A DNA stretch of 64,000 bases, taken from NCBI GenBank assembly GCA_002573605.1, contig PDNA01000014.1, positions 1-64,000 of the forward strand, given 5' to 3'. The notes beneath the pieces were generated by a model. That model ran no database searches. It was given only the letters and a program-made list of their open reading frames with translations, and had not been told where the DNA came from. Below, one piece after another: positions 60,184 to 64,000 of the stretch (positions are counted from its first letter, which is position 1; each line of letters starts with the position of its first letter). Origin of the DNA: Polytolypa hystricis UAMH7299. Its lineage: Eukaryota; Ascomycota; Eurotiomycetes; Onygenales. A program made the translations under genes and the position numbers.

Positions 60184-63050
60184 ATGGTCCTTTTCTCAGT
60201 ATTGACTCTGCTCTTCGGCCTCCTTGTCCTTGGAGGCAATGCCTTTTACCTCGGAAACCCTTCCCTTTTTGATAGAGACTTATCTTTGTGGGAAGGGGAA
60301 GAAGGACTTGATGGATCTCTCGACTCACTGACCGGCCATGATGATTTATTGGGAAATGTAATTGAGAAAAGACAACGAGGATGCCGTCCTGGAACATGTG
60401 CGTGAACAATCTTCGTCAATAGAGCACTCGACGGGTTACTGACTGGTTGCGTTTTTCGTTTACAGCGCCATGCAGTGTTGGATGCTGTCCAACTAGCAGC
60501 GTCTGCGTATGTAGCCATGGCCAGCATTCAAGGCATCGATATGCTAAACAAAACATAGTGCGGTACCTTTTGTTGCGACCGATCAAAGCCTGTCTGTCAA
60601 CCCAATCGGTTTTGCTGCCCCTCTGGTATGGACGCCTGCGGTGCGGTCAACCCTACGATGTGTAAAATTACTGGAACGGTGTGTTGCCCTGCTCCAGCCA
60701 AGATCAGCTGTTATCGGGGGACCACATGCTGTGGCAGCTCCCTGTGCTGTCTTTCCGGTGCGAAGTGTTTCAATGGGAGGGTGTGTTGTGCACCCGATGC
60801 CGTACCCTGCAATGGATGGTGTAAGATTCTGCCAACTTATCGTCTGTTGATATGTTACTGTTGGCTAATGTTCAACAAGGCTGTCCGAAGGGCTCCCAAT
60901 GCAGTGCCCAAAATGGTTATTGCGTTCAAGCGGGACTGACCAAATCAGGATCTAAACCGAGTCAAACCAAACCAGCAACCAAGAAACCAACCAATACCAA
61001 GTCCACAAAGTCCACAAAATCGACTAAGAAGCCGACACTTTCGATATCTATCCCGGATGAATCGACCACAGAAAATCCTCCTACCAAGACGACTCCGCCG
61101 CCTATTACAAAGCCCACAGAATCAGACAAACCCCCCGGAACAACCAAGCCAACTGGAACAAAGTCTACACGAGAAACCGATCCTCCAGGTTCGACAAAGC
61201 CCCCTAACACATCCGACCCGCTGGCTACCTCAAAACCATCCGAATCATCTGACAGATCGACGACGGAGCCTACGAAAACTCAGAATCCGTCCTCATCGAC
61301 CGCTTCGTCTACAGGGTCGTCAACGGCCACCCCAACGATAATATTCCACTGGGTTGCTGAATTCACTGATGATGTATGTTCTTGTACCTGTATTAACTAA
61401 TGGGATTAGCATGCTGACTCTTTTTCTTCCAGCTTGTTGAAAATATGTGCTTGGGTTAGCCCATGGAAACCCCGGAACATGCCTCGTTGATAACTAATTT
61501 GGTTTAGGTCTCCGAAGACGCGCTGCTCCCGTCAATGGTGAACTTCTCACATATGCTGGACCGAGGAGCCGTCTGCGCAAGCAAACCCAGTGTAGAAATG
61601 GAGACTGCTGTAGAGGTGAGTTGCTGAAAGTGGTTTGTAAGACGTGCCAAAATCTGACACTTTAAATAGGCCAAACAAAAGCATCGGGACCAAATAAGGG
61701 ATGGCCACTTTCCTGTGACGAATATCCTTTCTCGTCAGCGCAAGAGGGAGGACGCGGAGCTCATGTGGGTTGCATCGTGGCATTCCAGAACGGCGCTCAA
61801 GGAGACTATCTAGGAGAGCTCTATCGGGAATATGGCTTGAAGAGAGGTGACAAATTCATGGTCAAAATTACCGGCATAGATTGCGATACCGTCCATGAAG
61901 ATGATATTCCAAAGTGCAACAGATTTGGGAAGCGCGATGTTCTGACCGACTCGAAGGGTATTTTCTATCCTCCCGATACAGGCTCTAATAATGGCAGAAT
62001 GATTCTTGCGCTTGGAGACCTCAATGCTGGACCGTAGGTTCCCTGCATCTATTATTCGCGTTGGATCATGCTAATGTTGGAGGCTTATAAAGGTACCATG
62101 TTGTTATGAACTTCCCTGAAGGTTCAGAGGTTACAAAAGTTGCTGTTATTAACAACCAGGGCTACGAGTATACAGGGTAGGCTGAGAACTCCATTATAAA
62201 AGTGAGTATCTGTGTCTGACCTTCAAACAGATCTGCGAAGCTAGTTTCGGGATCAACCTATATACTCTCTTTCAATCTCCCGGATGTCACTTACGGTACT
62301 TCCGTCGTTGCTGATACAATAGCTTCGAATATCACAGCGGCTTCTTGGAAACTAGAACCCAGGCCCGCACCAAATGGCACTGCAACCTCATCACCGACAC
62401 GGAACACAACCGCACTAGGCGGAACGACGACGATCACGACAGTCATCAGTGGGACGACAGTGACAACCACGTATTGCCCGGAAAGCGACACCACAACCAC
62501 TGTGACTAAAAGTAAAACTACAGTTACCGCCGTAGTTAAGGGAACGACAACTGTTATTACCACGTATTGCCCAGAAACTGAGAAGCCACCCGTTCCACCA
62601 GGTCACACGCCAGCACCCCCTGAAGAATATCCAGAGTATCCACCTCCGGATGAAGGATTTAATCCTCCAACATCTCCAATTATTCCTCCAGATACTGAGC
62701 AACCTCCACCCAATGAGACTACTTCACCACCCGATGAAGAACCAGAAGCCCCCGAGTCTCCAGTACCAGCTCCGCCAGAAGAAGAAGAACCAGAGACTTC
62801 AGAACCTCCAGCTTCTCAACCACCAGGAGAGCAAACCACAGCTCCAGAAGCGCCGCCTTCGTCACCACCGAATGAACAACCAGATGCCCCCGTGCGTCCA
62901 GCGGCAACTCCCCCACAAGATTCCACCGATAGACCCACGCTTACCATGCCGTCTATCGTCCTACAGACTACAAATTCTAGTAACTTTCTCGGCGTGAATA
63001 GGTACCTAGCAGGTGTGGTTTGTGCACTTGCGGCTCTTCTGATGATCTAG
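60184..63050 (+). CDS. GPI-anchored Cys-rich surface protein with NucA/NucB nuclease domain
   Basis: Nine exons (60184-60397, 60466-60506, 60559-60820, 60880-61373, 61433-61454, 61508-61615, 61670-62033, 62093-62176, 62231-63050) give 802 residues, all phases matching. A signal peptide (1-20) is followed by a propeptide ending EKR (Kex2 site, 61-63). Residues about 67-186 are Cys-rich modules with many CC pairs (CCPTSSVC, FCCPSGMDACG, CCPKGSQCSAQNGYC). A Thr/Pro/Lys stalk runs to about 325. The nuclease domain has CDEYPFSSAQEGGRG at about 396 and AFQNGAQGDYLGELY. A beta-rich stretch, Thr/Val repeats with TTYCPE, a Pro/Glu-rich stalk and a hydrophobic tail (about 780-802) follow, typical of GPI anchoring. 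NucA/NucB enzymes are secreted DNases in bacteria. Predicted location: cell wall or outer membrane face. Domain call good, activity unproven. Confidence 0.85.
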
Positions 63051-64000
63051 ACCATATGCTACGGGTTCGATTTTCATGATCTTCGGCATTGGCGTTTCGT
63101 TTCGTTTCTTATTTCTTGTATGGGCATATTTTGTAATACCACGGTTTCTCTTCTTTTCTTTTTCGCCTACGAGGCCCCTATTGTGTACTTCTATTTTCCT
63201 TCTGCTAAACTCTCGGTTCCCAATGCCTATAATTACAGACATATATACGTTCTGTATCTATGTGAATGCTGCCCTGGAAACTTCTCGGGTTCTCCGTCCG
63301 TAGCTCTATTTATGAAAGAATAAGGCTTTTTTGTGCTCCATCCCCTGTCAAGAATCCAGCCAGAACCATAGACAGAGTACGGTACCGGGCATATTGCCAC
63401 AGAAGCACGCAGGAAGTTATATCATGTTGTAACAGAATGGCAGTATAACACAGTACCGTTCAAAAACAGATCTATTACAAGAAAATTACACTAGCCGTAT
63501 CAAGAGACCTGGCCCACTCAAATACTCGGGCCGAGCCGAAGCCCCCACGCTTGGCTAACATATGAACTTTGTTGTCCACTTGTACAGTACAACAGTACAA
63601 CGATTTACATACAGATACATGCATACATGAAATACAAGTACTATAACAGGCAGTTGCGAGTGTCCTCCGTCAGTTCTTCTAGAACCCTAATCCAACAGCC
63701 TTCAATCTCTCCACCACTGTCGTCCTCAGCAGGATATCCTAACCGCACCTGCTTTCCCATCGCCTGCCATATCCTCCAGTTTGTCAACCTTGACAAAAGT
63801 ATACTCCTCTCGAATGTATGGCTGACATGTCCCTTTTATAACCCCGAATGTCCAGCTTTGGAGCATTCCGATAGCCCGCGAGCTGATTCTACGATGAGTT
63901 GTTTGACTGGCCTCCCTCACAGGTTCGGATAATGCGATTGTCGCTAGGTATGCATAATTGAGGCCTCCAGTTCCCCCAGGCAGCCAATTGGCGGTTCTGC
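63051..64000. other. Intergenic, 3' of the nuclease-domain gene
   Basis: Nothing gene-like is supported. Short ORFs up to 101 codons overlap on both strands. Confidence 0.5.

Overview
The window is nuclear DNA of a filamentous ascomycete. The evidence is spliceosomal introns of about 40-100 bp with GT..AG ends and CTAAT-like branch points, a group-5-type septin, a Sos7 kinetochore gene, a Rim2 carrier, introns packed into ribosomal-protein genes, and RIP-like C-to-T decay of transposons. AT-rich blocks of decayed Ty3/gypsy DNA beside roughly 50% GC gene DNA fit Eurotiomycetes, most likely Onygenales (Ajellomycetaceae such as Blastomyces or Emmonsia). That placement is inference.

Layout. Positions 1-8640 form a gene-free AT-rich block. 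It holds the 5' half of a minus-strand Ty3/gypsy element (LTR, gag, zinc knuckle, protease) running off the left edge, a solo LTR with a 5-bp target duplication, and a very decayed repeat of about 250 bp built around ACTAGT motifs. From 8640 to about 44.7 kb is the gene-bearing part: a septin (minus), a secreted Vps62/Tda6-like protein (minus), a DOPA-4,5-dioxygenase-like enzyme (minus), an amidoligase (plus), an NKAPD1-like RS/RD-rich protein (minus), kinetochore Sos7 (plus), the divergent pair uS4 (minus) and eL21 (plus), an F-box pseudogene (minus), the mitochondrial carrier Rim2 (plus), a SLIP-GC-like GTPase (minus) and a J-domain protein (minus). From 44.7 to 60.2 kb genes are sparse. This stretch has a foldback element and its 75-bp derivative, a tRNA-Leu(AAG), a member of a MITE family also seen at 26.1 and 38.9 kb, an unassigned multi-exon reading near 50 kb and one small two-exon gene at 53.3 kb. 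At 60.2-63.05 kb lies an 802-residue cell-surface protein that joins Cys-rich modules, a NucA/NucB nuclease domain and a GPI tail.

Most multi-exon models were spliced by hand. Their exon lengths sum to a multiple of three and every junction keeps frame, which is the main support for the coordinates. Functionally the genes are mixed: translation, chromosome segregation, septation, mitochondrial nucleotide transport and secretion. No biosynthetic cluster or multi-gene defence system is evident. The most unusual single object is the nuclease-bearing surface protein. The least explained signals are the 250-bp degenerate array and the three-copy MITE family.
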